The notes under the pieces: generated by a model
What the model saw: the letters and a program-made list of their open reading frames with translations, nothing else
Database searches by the model: none
What the model was told of the DNA's origin: nothing
Translations under genes and position numbers: made by a program
From: an uncultured Clostridia bacterium
Lineage (GTDB): Bacteria > Bacillota > Clostridia > Oscillospirales > Acutalibacteraceae
Direction: 5' to 3'
DNA: 64,000 bases
Assembly (NCBI GenBank): GCA_944385055.1
Contig: CALWVT010000001.1
Coordinates: forward strand, 372,001-436,000
Part shown: piece by piece, positions 15,704 to 24,942 of the stretch
How positions within the stretch are numbered: the stretch's first letter is position 1
How the letters are laid out: each line of letters starts with the position of its first letter

Positions 15704-18127
15704 TTAGCGGAACGGGGCAGGCACGGTGTAATTATAGGGGTTGGATTTTGCGGCTTCGGCATCGTAGTCGTCAAAATTATAGATATTGGCTTCCGCCAGC
15801 CGCCGCCAATATAGCCCTCGGATCGGCACATTGTTGGAATAGCACCATAAGATGAATTCTGTCCCCATCGCCTGGGCATTCGTATAATTGAGGTCACGCT
15901 TTAAGCCGTATCCGTCCGCAAAATGGACATAAGCGCTGCTGACCCAGCCGGTCTGCCCGTTGGCGGTGATTTGGTACCAGATATCTTTATGGGCAGCGCC
16001 ATAAGACGTTTCATCCGTATATCCGATAATCTGGACGTTGGTTCCGGCGCTGAGCGTGGCGAGCTGTGTGCCGGTCCCCTTTTGCCCGCTGTAGAGGATG
16101 GCTGTATTGGTAATAGAGCCGGCATACGGATTTGTCGCCGAAAGGTCCGAAGGCGGAACAACGGCGTTGAGCATCACGTCGCGGAAGGTGCATTCATTCG
16201 AAAGCGATGTAAAATACCGTGTCCCAACGTTATAAGCAAACGAAACGAGTGCATCCGCCTGGCTCTGCGACATCCACAGGTTTTGGGTGCTGCGAAGCGC
16301 ATTTACGGCAGGCATATAATTTTGATTGATGTTTTCAATTAGTCCTGCCAGCGCTTCCTGTTCGCTGAGGTGGTTATAGAAGGTATCTCCCGGATAGAGC
16401 ACATCCCCATAGCCCGTCGTGGGAAGCTGGTCGGCAGTCAGGGTGTCACGGTACGGCGATGCATAATAGCCTTCCTTCTCGGCGATGAACTGGATGATCT
16501 GATCGCTGGCGCGCCGGGTTTCCTGGGTTGTTTCCGTATAGCTCTTCTGTGCCGAAACCCATACCTGCGCAGAGCCTCCGTCTTGATAGGCACTGCCGGA
16601 TGTGCTCTGCACCGTGTAGGTGTGGGTGCCTGCGGAAAGACCGCTTACCGAGACGGACCAAAGCTTCGTTTGCACACCGTCTGTTGTCAATGTTTCTACG
16701 GAAGTGGCCGGATACGTCTGGCCGTCCATCAGAAAGCGCACAGCGGTTTTGGAAGGGTCTGTAATGGCGTACAGCGTCACCGATTCGTTTGCGCTCACAA
16801 TATTGGGAGAAGCATAGGTGACCCGCACTGGTTCTGCGGCTGTGACGGTAATGGTCATCTGTGCGGAAACGCTGCCAGAGGTTGCTGTGATAACGGCGGT
16901 GCCCGGTGAGCGGCCTAGAACGTAGCCGTAGTTGTTGTCATTTTCCACTGTGGCAACGGAAGGATTGCTGCTGGTCCATGTTACAAAGCTGTCGGAGGGT
17001 GTGACAGACGCTTTCACGTAAAAAGATTTCCCAGCCGGTACGGACCCAGAGCTGTTGGAAAGGCTGATAGATGTAGCAGCGGAACCGCTCGGTGTGCCGA
17101 GTGTCAGATATTCCGCATAAACGTATCCGACCGTACCGGAGGACAGCTGAATCTTTGCCCATTCCGGATTGCTTTGATCCAAAACGATGACTTGCGTGTT
17201 GCGATTCATGATCGAGAGGATCGTAGCGGAAAGGCTGGGTTCTGCGCGCAGGCGAACATCTGAACCATTGATATAGCCATAAACAGGCGTTTCCTCAGAT
17301 GGCGGCGTCGATGGTGTGGTGGTTGTGTCATCCGTAACCGTGCAGTCAAATGTCAGATAAGAGACGCCGTTGACAATCACATATACGCCGGTCGTGCCGG
17401 CAGACAAACCGGTCACACGATAGGTGTAAACCTTTTGACCATTGGCTGTTTGCTGATTGACAACGCTAGTCGACAGGACCGCGCTATTACCTGTAACAAA
17501 GGTGATGGAATCGTTTGGATTCTTGGAGGTAATCGTAAAAGTGTAGCTGTCCCCTTTTGCAATGGTGCGGCGCGTGTAATTGCTGGATGTATAGGATGGT
17601 TCAACGATGCGAATGACAAAAATCTTTTCGCCGTTGATGTAAAGGCCGCTGCCGCTTCCCACTTCTCCATCCGCAGAAACAGCGTAGACGGCTTGTTTGG
17701 TCTGCGTGTTGTAAGGAACGCTGACCCGCGTTCCTGCAACAGATCCGGTGCCGGCGGTAAAGTCAGGCTCCGTATCGCAGACAACGGTAAAATTCAAAAG
17801 TCCGGTTTTCGGCATGGTGTAGAGTGTTTCGGGATCTGTAATCTCTTGCCCATCCACATAGATTTTGAAATTGCGCGTCGAAGCGCGCGGTGCGGCTTCT
17901 GTTGTGTGTGCAGAAGCCGTTTCTTCCGGCAGGCTGGAAGCACTGTCCGGCGCAGATGAATCCGCATACACGGACGAGGATGTACCTCCTTCGGTGACCA
18001 TTGCGGATGGCTGGGAAGTCGTTGCGCTTTCCTCTTGCGCCATGGCCGGCAATAGTCCTGTCCCTGCTACCGCTGCAGCTGCGAGCAAACAGCATAGCAT
18101 TTGCAGCTTCTTTTGAAAACGATTCAT
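15704..18127 (-). CDS. Secreted GH24 lysozyme-like protein with SH3b and Ig-like domains
   Basis: An 807-aa exported protein: signal peptide (1-30, basic then LLAAAAVAGTGLLPAMA), Ser/Thr-rich linker, two beta domains, an SH3b domain (about 282-345), a BIG2-type Ig domain (350-435), another beta domain, then a GH24 phage-type muramidase from about 545. The catalytic Glu (AEKEGYY), Asp and the TTGYGD motif are present, as is the FAYNVG helix. A second SH3b domain (about 665-740) follows, then the GH24 C-terminal motif RGLYWRRLAE. Likely a peptidoglycan hydrolase at the wall. Start at 18127 because the sequence upstream contains its promoter; GGAGG is 12-13 nt away, rather far. Confidence 0.85.
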   Translation of the reverse strand: MNRFQKKLQMLCCLLAAAAVAGTGLLPAMAQEESATTSQPSAMVTEGGTSSSVYADSSAPDSASSLPEETASAHTTEAAPRASTRNFKIYVDGQEITDPETLYTMPKTGLLNFTVVCDTEPDFTAGTGSVAGTRVSVPYNTQTKQAVYAVSADGEVGSGSGLYINGEKIFVIRIVEPSYTSSNYTRRTIAKGDSYTFTITSKNPNDSITFVTGNSAVLSTSVVNQQTANGQKVYTYRVTGLSAGTTGVYVIVNGVSYLTFDCTVTDDTTTTPSTPPSEETPVYGYINGSDVRLRAEPSLSATILSIMNRNTQVIVLDQSNPEWAKIQLSSGTVGYVYAEYLTLGTPSGSAATSISLSNSSGSVPAGKSFYVKASVTPSDSFVTWTSSNPSVATVENDNNYGYVLGRSPGTAVITATSGSVSAQMTITVTAAEPVRVTYASPNIVSANESVTLYAITDPSKTAVRFLMDGQTYPATSVETLTTDGVQTKLWSVSVSGLSAGTHTYTVQSTSGSAYQDGGSAQVWVSAQKSYTETTQETRRASDQIIQFIAEKEGYYASPYRDTLTADQLPTTGYGDVLYPGDTFYNHLSEQEALAGLIENINQNYMPAVNALRSTQNLWMSQSQADALVSFAYNVGTRYFTSLSNECTFRDVMLNAVVPPSDLSATNPYAGSITNTAILYSGQKGTGTQLATLSAGTNVQIIGYTDETSYGAAHKDIWYQITANGQTGWVSSAYVHFADGYGLKRDLNYTNAQAMGTEFILWCYSNNVPIRGLYWRRLAEANIYNFDDYDAEAAKSNPYNYTVPAPFR

Positions 18128-18188
18128 TGCTCGTTTTCTACCTCCTTCGTTTGAAACCCGGTCGAGCGGGTAAACTTTCATTTTGTCC

Positions 18189-18217
18189 ATGATAACAGAA
18201 TTGTAACCATATTGCAA
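18189..18217 (-). promoter_or_regulatory. Promoter of the lysozyme-like gene
   Basis: Minus strand TTGCAA, 17-nt spacer, TATCAT. Confidence 0.7.
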
Positions 18218-18267
18218 GGCCATGCGGAGAAGAACGTTTTGCTTTTGGCGTTCTGGAAAACTGCATC

Positions 18268-18296
18268 TTGCACCCATCCGATAAACATGATAAAGT
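18268..18296 (+). promoter_or_regulatory. Promoter of sdaAB-sdaAA
   Basis: TTGCAC, 17-nt spacer, TAAAGT, about 60 nt before the sdaAB start. Confidence 0.65.
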
Positions 18297-18355
18297 GATA
18301 GGAAAAGAGTGTATTCGACTGCATTTCTCTATTTGAAAAAGGAGGAAGCTTTCCT

Positions 18356-19018
18356 TTGAATTTATTTGATATTTTGGGTCCGGTTATGGTGGGACCTTCC
18401 AGCTCCCATACGGCGGGTGCAGTTAAGATTGGCCTGGTGGCCAGAAGGCTTTTGGGCGATGCGCCGGTACAGGCGCATATTTTGCTGCATGGCTCTTTTG
18501 CCAGTACAGGAAACGGCCACGGTACGGACCGCGCCTTGGTGGCTGGCCTTTTGGGCATGGAGCCGGACGACCTTCGGATTCCCAAAAGCCTGGAATTGGC
18601 AGAAGACGTCGGCATGCATGTTCGTTTTGGAAGCGTTCATCTGCGCGGTGCCCATCCAAATACCGCTTCTCTCTCACTCAAAAGCAAAAACGGAAGGGAA
18701 TTACAGATGGTGGCCTCCTCTTTAGGCGGCGGACGTATTCAAGTGTGTCAGATTGACGGTGTGACCACAAATTTTTCCGGCGAATACAATACCCTGGTCG
18801 TCCACAATCAGGACCAGCCGGGGTATGTGGCGCTGGTCGCTACCGTTTTGGCTCAGCACAACGTCAATATTGCGACGATGCAGGTCTTTCGTGAAACGAG
18901 CGGCCGCTTTGCGGTGATGGTCGTGGAATGTGACCAGCCGATTCCACGGGATGTTGTGGAATCGCTCGAGCCGGTCCACGGGATCTTAAAAGTTTCGTAC
19001 ATGAATGTGGAGGGGTGA
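18356..19018 (+). CDS. sdaAB: L-serine ammonia-lyase, beta subunit
   Basis: Regulatory/assembly subunit of the oxygen-sensitive [4Fe-4S] serine dehydratase that turns L-serine into pyruvate and ammonia. The N-terminal domain carries GPSSSHTAGAVKIG and TGNGHGTDRALVAGLLG; the C-terminal ACT domain (about 148-220, HNQDQPGYVALVATVLAQHNVN) probably binds an effector amino acid. It starts at TTG with GGAGG 10 nt upstream. Followed after 6 nt by the alpha-subunit gene. Confidence 0.95.
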   Translation: MNLFDILGPVMVGPSSSHTAGAVKIGLVARRLLGDAPVQAHILLHGSFASTGNGHGTDRALVAGLLGMEPDDLRIPKSLELAEDVGMHVRFGSVHLRGAHPNTASLSLKSKNGRELQMVASSLGGGRIQVCQIDGVTTNFSGEYNTLVVHNQDQPGYVALVATVLAQHNVNIATMQVFRETSGRFAVMVVECDQPIPRDVVESLEPVHGILKVSYMNVEG

Positions 19019-19024
19019 CGAGCG

Positions 19025-19915
19025 ATGGCTTACTATGCAATTCAACAGATTTTAGACGATGCAGCCGCGCGTGGCCTGCCTTTATGGGAGACGATTTTAG
19101 AGGAGGACTTGCGCTCTCATCAGGGCAATCGGGAAGACACGTGGAATACGATGGCGCGGTTATGGGAAGTCATGCAGGAGACTAGCCGCACATACGATCC
19201 CCAGGACCGTTCCCGCAGCGGTCTGACGGGCGGAGACGGCGCGCGGGTGCAGGAAGCGGCGGCGCAAGGGAAACTGCTGGGCGGCCCCTTCGTGCAAGAG
19301 GTGATTGCGGAGGCTTTGCGCACGAGTGAGTGCAATGCCTGCATGAAACGAATCGTGGCGGCCCCTACAGCGGGGTCGTGCGGCGTGCTTCCGGCTGTCC
19401 TGATTCCAACGGCAAAATGGGAAAAATTAGAGGATCAAAAAGTGGTGGAAGCGTTGTTCGTCGCTGCCGGGTTTGGCCAGGTCGTTGCGGCGCGCGCTTC
19501 CATTGCCGGGGCCCAAGGCGGCTGCCAGGCCGAGATCGGCACGGCCTCCGCCATGGCGGCCGCTGCGCTGACCTATTTGAAAGACGGTACACCGCAGATG
19601 TGCAGTTATGCCTTTGCAATGGCACTCAATGGACTGTTGGGGCTTGTCTGTGACCCGGTTGCCGGTCTGGTAGAGATCCCATGTGTGCAGCGTAATGTCA
19701 CGGGTGCCCTGAATGCATTGGGCTGTGCGGACATGGCTTTGGCCGGGGTAGTGTGCCGGATTCCGGCCGATGAGGCGATCGATGCGATGGGCGATATTGG
19801 AGATAAAATGCCTTCCGAGCTGCGGGAAACGGGCCGCGGCGGCCTGGCGGCAACGCCGACCGGAAAGGCCATCGCGGAAAAGCTCCTCTCCCCTCTCTCA
19901 GAAGAAACCATTTAA
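19025..19915 (+). CDS. sdaAA: L-serine ammonia-lyase, alpha subunit
   Basis: Catalytic Fe-S subunit of serine dehydratase, 296 aa. Cysteines that can hold the [4Fe-4S] cluster are in ECNACMKRIVAAPTAGSCG, near CDPVAGLVEIPC. Glycine-rich GAQGGCQAEIGTASAM and the LRETGRGGLAATPTGK tail are typical. The two-subunit clostridial form marks an anaerobic amino-acid-using metabolism; glyA (37 kb) makes the same substrate. Ends in a strong terminator. Confidence 0.96.
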   Translation: MAYYAIQQILDDAAARGLPLWETILEEDLRSHQGNREDTWNTMARLWEVMQETSRTYDPQDRSRSGLTGGDGARVQEAAAQGKLLGGPFVQEVIAEALRTSECNACMKRIVAAPTAGSCGVLPAVLIPTAKWEKLEDQKVVEALFVAAGFGQVVAARASIAGAQGGCQAEIGTASAMAAAALTYLKDGTPQMCSYAFAMALNGLLGLVCDPVAGLVEIPCVQRNVTGALNALGCADMALAGVVCRIPADEAIDAMGDIGDKMPSELRETGRGGLAATPTGKAIAEKLLSPLSEETI

Positions 19916-19921
19916 AAGTTG

Positions 19922-19956
19922 AAAGGCCGCACCTGGAAACTCCGGGTGCGGCCTTT
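19922..19956 (+). terminator. Terminator after sdaAA
   Basis: AAAGGCCGCACC-tGG pairs with CCGGGTGCGGCCTTT, followed by TTG. Confidence 0.85.
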
Positions 19957-20003
19957 TTGTTCGGCTTTTGATTTTGAGAAAAGGTGTTGGCGGAAATTCC
20001 GAT

Positions 20004-22076
20004 TTACCGGATTCTTTTTTCGCAGATCATGCTGCGGCAGCCGAAATACGTGGCCAGAAAATAAAGGCCATAGATCACGAGGACAAACGCAGCGGTTGCG
20101 AACACGTATGGTAGAGCGGAACTGGTGCCGAGGGCGCCCAAAATTTTATGGAGTAACTGCATGCCAAAAATGCTGTGAAATCCTGCAAGCCCCAACGGGC
20201 ACAGAAAGTAAATTGCAATTTGCGAGAAGAGCGCGTGATGGATGAGTTTTGATTCAGCGCCGAGCTTTCGCAATAAGCGGTAGCGGGCGATATTGTCACT
20301 CGCTTCGGAGAGCTGCTGAATCGCCAAAATAGCCGCGCCCGCAATCAAAAACGTAAACCCGAGGTAAATGGCAATATACGTTGCCGTCACGCGCAGAGTG
20401 GCCGCGGAATCGTATGTGCTTTCCCGTGTGCTCCCGTAAAGCGGTGCCTTCCGGTTTCCCGTCACGGCCTCGAGCGCAGCGTTGACTGCTGTTGTTTCGC
20501 TTTCCGAAAGGCCGGCCGGATACTGCATGTCCAGCACGAGAGAAAAGGCAGGCAGCCCGTTTGTAACCGTGTCCGGCACAACAATGGTGCCGTCGGAGCT
20601 GGCGGCAGAAGATGTAAAGAGCGCCGTATCGGCAGCTTCCCGGTTTGCCGGCTGCAGCGTCTGCCCGTTTACCGAAAAGGTACCGCCGTTTTGCAGATAG
20701 GCATTCAATGTGGGTGCTGTCGAGGAGGAGCCGAGCAGATAGTACTGCCCTTCTTCCAAAGAGATCGGCGCTTTTCCCTGCAGTGCTAAGATTTGATTGT
20801 AATCGGAAAGTTTGAGAAGCTGAAAATGCCGGTGCGGAGAATCCGGTTCGTACGTTTTGATGGCATTTTTGAGTTCCTCTGTGTAGGAGGTCAGCGGCGC
20901 GCCGTCTAAAAGGAACGCGTCGATCGGCGTTGAACCGGTGTCGAGGTATATCGTAAATTCGGCGCTCGATATTCCATAGGACGCAGGGTCAAAGCCGAAG
21001 TCCTGCAAGGTCTGCGTGATGGTTTTCGTTTGTGCGGATGAAGGGTCTTCCTCTTCGAAATAGTAGGACAGCAGCGTAGAAGGTACGGAAACGGAGGCAT
21101 CGAACGGTGTGTTGGCCTTTAAGGATGCGGACATCGCATTGGCCAGCCCGATTCCGCCGGAGAGCGTGCAGATCGTGAAGAACAGCATCAGGCAGATCAC
21201 GGTCAAAGACACGAACGCAGTATTGATGCGGCTGTTGATCTGCTGCAGGACGAACATGTTCAAGCCCTTAAAATAGAAGCGCTTGTTTCGCCGCAGAAGG
21301 CGTGTCAAGAACCCGGAAAGCGAGAAGAAAAAGAGTAGCGTCCCGATGCTCCCGAGCAAAATGGCAATGCCCAAAAGCGGTCCCGCCAAAAGTCCAAACT
21401 TCAGCGCCACAAAATAGGCGGCGGCCAAACACAAAACAGCCAGCACAAACGATAAGAGAGTGACGGCGCCGCTGCGAAGGTGCGGCTTTTCATTTTGGCG
21501 CTCGCCGTTTATAAGATCGATCAATTTGACGCGCGAAATCGTGACAAAGTTAAAGAGAATCACAATCAGGAAGATAATGCCGAAACAGAATAAGGTTTTC
21601 TGCGCGGCGGCCGGTGAAAAAATGAAGACGTACCGCGTCAATTGCACTTCAAACAGGCTCGCGGTCACGATGCTCATTCCCTGGGATGCGAAGACGCCGA
21701 GGATGAGCCCGGCTGCCAGGGCGATGATGCCGACAAAGACGGTTTCCAGCATCAACAGCAGGGATACGCTGCGCCGGTTCATGCCGAGCATCTGATAAAG
21801 GCCCAGCTCCTTTTTGCGGCGCTTGACGAGAAAATTGTTGGCGTAAACAATTAGAAAGCCCAGGACGACGGCCACGAAGATCGAGAAAAAGGCGATTAGC
21901 GTTTCCAGCATCTGCATCATGGTCTCCGTGGAGGCGGAGATTTCCAGCATCGCTTTTTGGCTCTGCACGGAATTGAAGACATAAAACAGGCACACCGCGA
22001 ACGTCAACGTCAAAAAGTAAATGGTGTAGTCCTGAAAGCTTTTCCGGACATTTTTAAAGGCCAGTTTACAGAACAT
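20004..22076 (-). CDS. Bce-type ABC transporter permease (FtsX-like)
   Basis: A 690-residue membrane subunit. It starts with FCKLAFKNVRKSFQDYTIYFLTLTF, typical of BceB/VraG permeases, has about ten membrane segments, an FtsX-like domain, and a large extracellular domain (about residues 320-580) between helices, the site where such permeases contact peptide antibiotics. Start at 22076, with GGGAGGTGA upstream; the gene overlaps the ATPase gene by 11 nt. With the ATPase it should form a module that frees lipid-II-cycle targets from antimicrobial peptides and signals to the paired kinase. Confidence 0.9.
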   Translation of the reverse strand: MFCKLAFKNVRKSFQDYTIYFLTLTFAVCLFYVFNSVQSQKAMLEISASTETMMQMLETLIAFFSIFVAVVLGFLIVYANNFLVKRRKKELGLYQMLGMNRRSVSLLLMLETVFVGIIALAAGLILGVFASQGMSIVTASLFEVQLTRYVFIFSPAAAQKTLFCFGIIFLIVILFNFVTISRVKLIDLINGERQNEKPHLRSGAVTLLSFVLAVLCLAAAYFVALKFGLLAGPLLGIAILLGSIGTLLFFFSLSGFLTRLLRRNKRFYFKGLNMFVLQQINSRINTAFVSLTVICLMLFFTICTLSGGIGLANAMSASLKANTPFDASVSVPSTLLSYYFEEEDPSSAQTKTITQTLQDFGFDPASYGISSAEFTIYLDTGSTPIDAFLLDGAPLTSYTEELKNAIKTYEPDSPHRHFQLLKLSDYNQILALQGKAPISLEEGQYYLLGSSSTAPTLNAYLQNGGTFSVNGQTLQPANREAADTALFTSSAASSDGTIVVPDTVTNGLPAFSLVLDMQYPAGLSESETTAVNAALEAVTGNRKAPLYGSTRESTYDSAATLRVTATYIAIYLGFTFLIAGAAILAIQQLSEASDNIARYRLLRKLGAESKLIHHALFSQIAIYFLCPLGLAGFHSIFGMQLLHKILGALGTSSALPYVFATAAFVLVIYGLYFLATYFGCRSMICEKRIR

Positions 22077-22833
22077 CGGCGTTGTCACCTCCCAACAGGG
22101 CAACGACCTCGATGATCCGGTTAAAGAATGTCTTGCGGCTGTCCCGGCCGCGGACCAGTTCGTTAAAGAGCCGGCCATCCTTGATAAACAGGATGCGGTG
22201 GCAGTAGCTCGCGGTGAAGGCGTCGTGTGTCACCATCAAAATGGTGGTGCCAAGGTCCCGGTTTAAGGTCTCGAAGGATTCCAATAACATACGCGCGCTC
22301 TTGGAGTCCAATGCGCCGGTCGGCTCGTCGGCGAGCACCAGCGCGGGATTTGTCACGATTGCGCGAGCGCTCGCGACGCGCTGCTTTTGGCCGCCGGACA
22401 TTTGATACGGATATTTATTGAGGACATCCAGAATGTCCAGCCGCCGCGCAATGTGCTGTACACGCGGCGCAACTTCTTTTGGCGGCGTGCCGCAAAGTGT
22501 TAGCGCCAGCGCGATGTTTTCAAACGCGTTGAGCGTGTCCAAAAGGTTAAAATCCTGAAAGATAAAACCCAGCTCCTCGCGGCGGAACTTTGCGAGCTTT
22601 TTGCCGTTAAATGCCGTGATGTCCTTCCCTTCCACGTAAATGTGGCCTGCGGAGGCGCGGTCAATCGTAGAGATGCAATTGAGCAGCGTCGTTTTGCCGC
22701 TTCCCGACGCGCCCATGATGCCGATGTATTCCCCTTGTTCGACGGAAAAACTGAGGTCATCAATGGCTTTGGTGAGATTTCCTTTGTTTCCATAATATTT
22801 TTCCAGGTGCTCGACCTGTAAAATGGTTCCCAT
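22066..22833 (-). CDS. Bce-type ABC transporter ATPase
   Basis: The 255-aa ATPase partner of the FtsX-like permease. All motifs are present: Walker A MGASGSGKTTLLN (about residues 40-52), Q-loop FIFQDFNLLDTL, signature MSGGQKQRVA, Walker B ALVLADEPTGALD and switch MVTHDAFTA. The MacB/LolD-like class to which it belongs couples ATP hydrolysis to periplasmic or surface conformational work rather than classical import. The gene has a candidate private promoter and response-regulator site. Confidence 0.94.
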   Translation of the reverse strand: MGTILQVEHLEKYYGNKGNLTKAIDDLSFSVEQGEYIGIMGASGSGKTTLLNCISTIDRASAGHIYVEGKDITAFNGKKLAKFRREELGFIFQDFNLLDTLNAFENIALALTLCGTPPKEVAPRVQHIARRLDILDVLNKYPYQMSGGQKQRVASARAIVTNPALVLADEPTGALDSKSARMLLESFETLNRDLGTTILMVTHDAFTASYCHRILFIKDGRLFNELVRGRDSRKTFFNRIIEVVALLGGDNADVL

Positions 22834-22871
22834 GGCAGAGGCTCCTTTCCAAAAGCATTTGCTTTGTGTTC

Positions 22872-22926
22872 AGTTTAGCATGCGGCGCATCGCCTTGCCA
22901 TGGTTTTGCCTTACAGATTCCTTACA
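22872..22926 (-). promoter_or_regulatory. Candidate response-regulator site and promoter for the ABC operon
   Basis: Minus strand direct repeat TGTAAGG-AATC-TGTAAGG (22909-22926, 11-bp period typical of OmpR-family sites) lies 8 nt upstream of a candidate promoter TGGCAA, 17-nt spacer, TAAACT (22872-22900). The repeat overlaps the last codons of the kinase gene. Confidence 0.5.
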
Positions 22927-23957
22927 CTTTCGTCATCTTCCCGTTTCGTCTTTGCAGTGTCAATGCGGGAATCCAGCGGAAAGAGAATCTGCAGAGCCGT
23001 GCCCCACTCCCCCGATTCAATGGAGAGGGAAAGCCCCATTTTGCTGCAGAGCTGGCGGCATAGATACAGGCCAATGCCCGTGGATTTGTGAAACCGGCGG
23101 CCGTTTTCACCGGTAAAGCCTTTTTCAAATACACGGGGCAAATCTTTTTGCGGAATCCCAATCCCATTGTCCCGAATGCACAGAAGGACGGCGTTGGGCA
23201 GGCGCTTTCCGGAAAAATACAGGGCGGGTTTTGCGGAGCGGTACTGGATGCTGTTTTCGAGCATCTGCCCCAGGATAAATGTAATCCATTTGATGTCCGT
23301 ATAAACGGTCAGATCCAGGTTTTCGCTTTGAATGGAGAACTTTGTCCGGATCAGAAGGCGTGCGCGTTCCCGGACGGCACGGTCTACGAGAGACTGCAGC
23401 GTATAGGGGCGCAGCAGATAATCTTTTTCTACACTGCTGCTGCGGGCGTAATACAGCGCCTGGTCTACCAGGCTGCGGATGCGAAACAGTTCTTGTTCCA
23501 GGCTGCGCGTAAGCGGAGAGCGGTGGTTTTCGCACAGCAGGCCGGCCGCTGCGATGGGAGTTTTGATTTCATGGACCCAAGTTTCAATGTATTCACGGTA
23601 TGCCTGCGTTTGACGCCGGTGTTCCGCCGCAAAGTCAGCAGCTGACTTTCCGCACTCCTGAAGGGCATCGCAAAAAAAAGAGCCTTCACAAAAATCAGGT
23701 TCTGGCAGCATTTCCCCTAAAAGATATTTTTGGTCGAGCGCCTGCAGATTCTGTGCGGCTTCCCGATAAAAACGGCGGCGGCGCTGGTAATCCAATACGC
23801 AGCCGCAGATTATGGCTGTCAACAGGACCCCGTTTAAAAAGAGAACCGTGGAGACGGCAACCGCCGTGGCCAGCAGAAAGGCACTGGAAAACCCCATCGC
23901 GCAGAAAAGCAAAAATGCCTGAAGCAGATGGTCCCGTACGTATCCCCAGATTGTCAT
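22911..23957 (-). CDS. Intramembrane-sensing histidine kinase, BceS-like
   Basis: A 348-aa kinase with two closely spaced N-terminal membrane helices (about 12-32 and 36-54) and almost no extracellular loop, the intramembrane-sensing class that takes its signal from the transporter. Phospho-acceptor His129 is in WVHEIKTPIAA; N, G1 and G2 boxes are MLENSIQYR, DNGIGIPQ and STGIGLYL. Its ATG overlaps the stop of the response-regulator gene (ATGA). Confidence 0.93.
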   Translation of the reverse strand: MTIWGYVRDHLLQAFLLFCAMGFSSAFLLATAVAVSTVLFLNGVLLTAIICGCVLDYQRRRRFYREAAQNLQALDQKYLLGEMLPEPDFCEGSFFCDALQECGKSAADFAAEHRRQTQAYREYIETWVHEIKTPIAAAGLLCENHRSPLTRSLEQELFRIRSLVDQALYYARSSSVEKDYLLRPYTLQSLVDRAVRERARLLIRTKFSIQSENLDLTVYTDIKWITFILGQMLENSIQYRSAKPALYFSGKRLPNAVLLCIRDNGIGIPQKDLPRVFEKGFTGENGRRFHKSTGIGLYLCRQLCSKMGLSLSIESGEWGTALQILFPLDSRIDTAKTKREDDESVRNL

Positions 23958-24619
23958 AGCTGATACCCCAGTCCACGGCGTGTCGTTAAAAAGCCGGAAA
24001 GGCCGAGTGCGTTTAATTTTTTGCGAAGCCGGTTGACGTTGACGGTCAGCGTGTTGTCATCAATAAACGTATCCGACTGCCACAGGGCATTCATCAAGTC
24101 TTCCCGCGCGACGACTTCCCCTGCGTTCTGGATCAAAAGCTGGAGGATTTGCTGTTCGTTTTTCGTCAGGAGCACTTCCCTTTCTCCAAAGCGCGCACAG
24201 CTTTTGGAGAGGTCCAGGGAAAGGCCGCGGTATTCCAAGCACACGCTTTGATTTTGGCGATAGGTGCGCCGCAGCAGTGCGGCAATATGTGCCAGCAGAA
24301 TCTGTACGTTATAAGGCTTTGCAATAAAATCGTCCGCGCCGAGATTCATCGCCATCAGTTCGTCAAGTTCGCTGTCCCGGCTGGTCACGACTAAAATCGG
24401 CATTTCCGAACGGCTGCGGATTTCCCGGCAGATCGCAAATCCGTCGTAGCGCGGCAGATTTAAGTCCAGCACCAGCAAATCCGGGTTTTCCAGCAAAATC
24501 TGATCGGCAAGATCGTCAAATGTTTGCGCCGCCAAACAACGATAGCCATACTTTTCGAGCAGTACTTGCAGCTCTTCACGAATTTTTTGATCATCTTCGG
24601 CAATAAAAATGCGGTCCAT
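23954..24619 (-). CDS. OmpR-family response regulator, BceR-like
   Basis: A 221-aa regulator with a receiver domain (phospho-acceptor Asp52 in VLDLNLPRYDG, acidic pair Asp9-Asp10, Lys in IAKPYN) and a winged-helix DNA-binding domain. Start at 24619, with AAGGTGGG upstream; the open frame reaches 29 codons further, but through the promoter region. It likely activates the adjacent ABC transporter genes when the kinase is triggered. Confidence 0.93.
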   Translation of the reverse strand: MDRIFIAEDDQKIREELQVLLEKYGYRCLAAQTFDDLADQILLENPDLLVLDLNLPRYDGFAICREIRSRSEMPILVVTSRDSELDELMAMNLGADDFIAKPYNVQILLAHIAALLRRTYRQNQSVCLEYRGLSLDLSKSCARFGEREVLLTKNEQQILQLLIQNAGEVVAREDLMNALWQSDTFIDDNTLTVNVNRLRKKLNALGLSGFLTTRRGLGYQL

Positions 24620-24676
24620 GGGATGCCCACCTTCTTTGTTTCCTTTCCGTTCAGCGGTATGTGTTTGTGTTTTTTG

Positions 24677-24705
24677 CATTATAACAGATTCTTTTTCTAA
24701 ATTCA
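24677..24705 (-). promoter_or_regulatory. Promoter of the two-component genes
   Basis: Minus strand TTGAAT, 17-nt spacer, TATAAT. Confidence 0.75.
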
Positions 24706-24942
24706 AAAACGAGTGAGAGGCCGCCCGAGGAAATAAAAACTGATCAATTTAAGGCCAAAAATGTTTTCCGTTCCGCGTAAAGAGAGAAAAAGATAATGAA
24801 AATTGCAAAAAGTGAGGACTTTTGTGTAGATTTTCTTTTTCGAATGTTATAAAATAGATGAAAAAGGAAATGCATTCTATCAAAATTTAATCAATGTTTA
24901 TGTGGATTGGTATGAAAATGCCTGAAGAAAAGAGGTCCTCTC
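24706..24942 (+). other. AT-rich intergenic stretch before the cohesin-like gene
   Basis: No gene seen. It holds a possible -10 (TAAAAT at 24850-24855) without a good -35, and an AAGAGG ribosome site (24929-24934) for the gene at 24943. No convincing hairpin. Confidence 0.5.
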
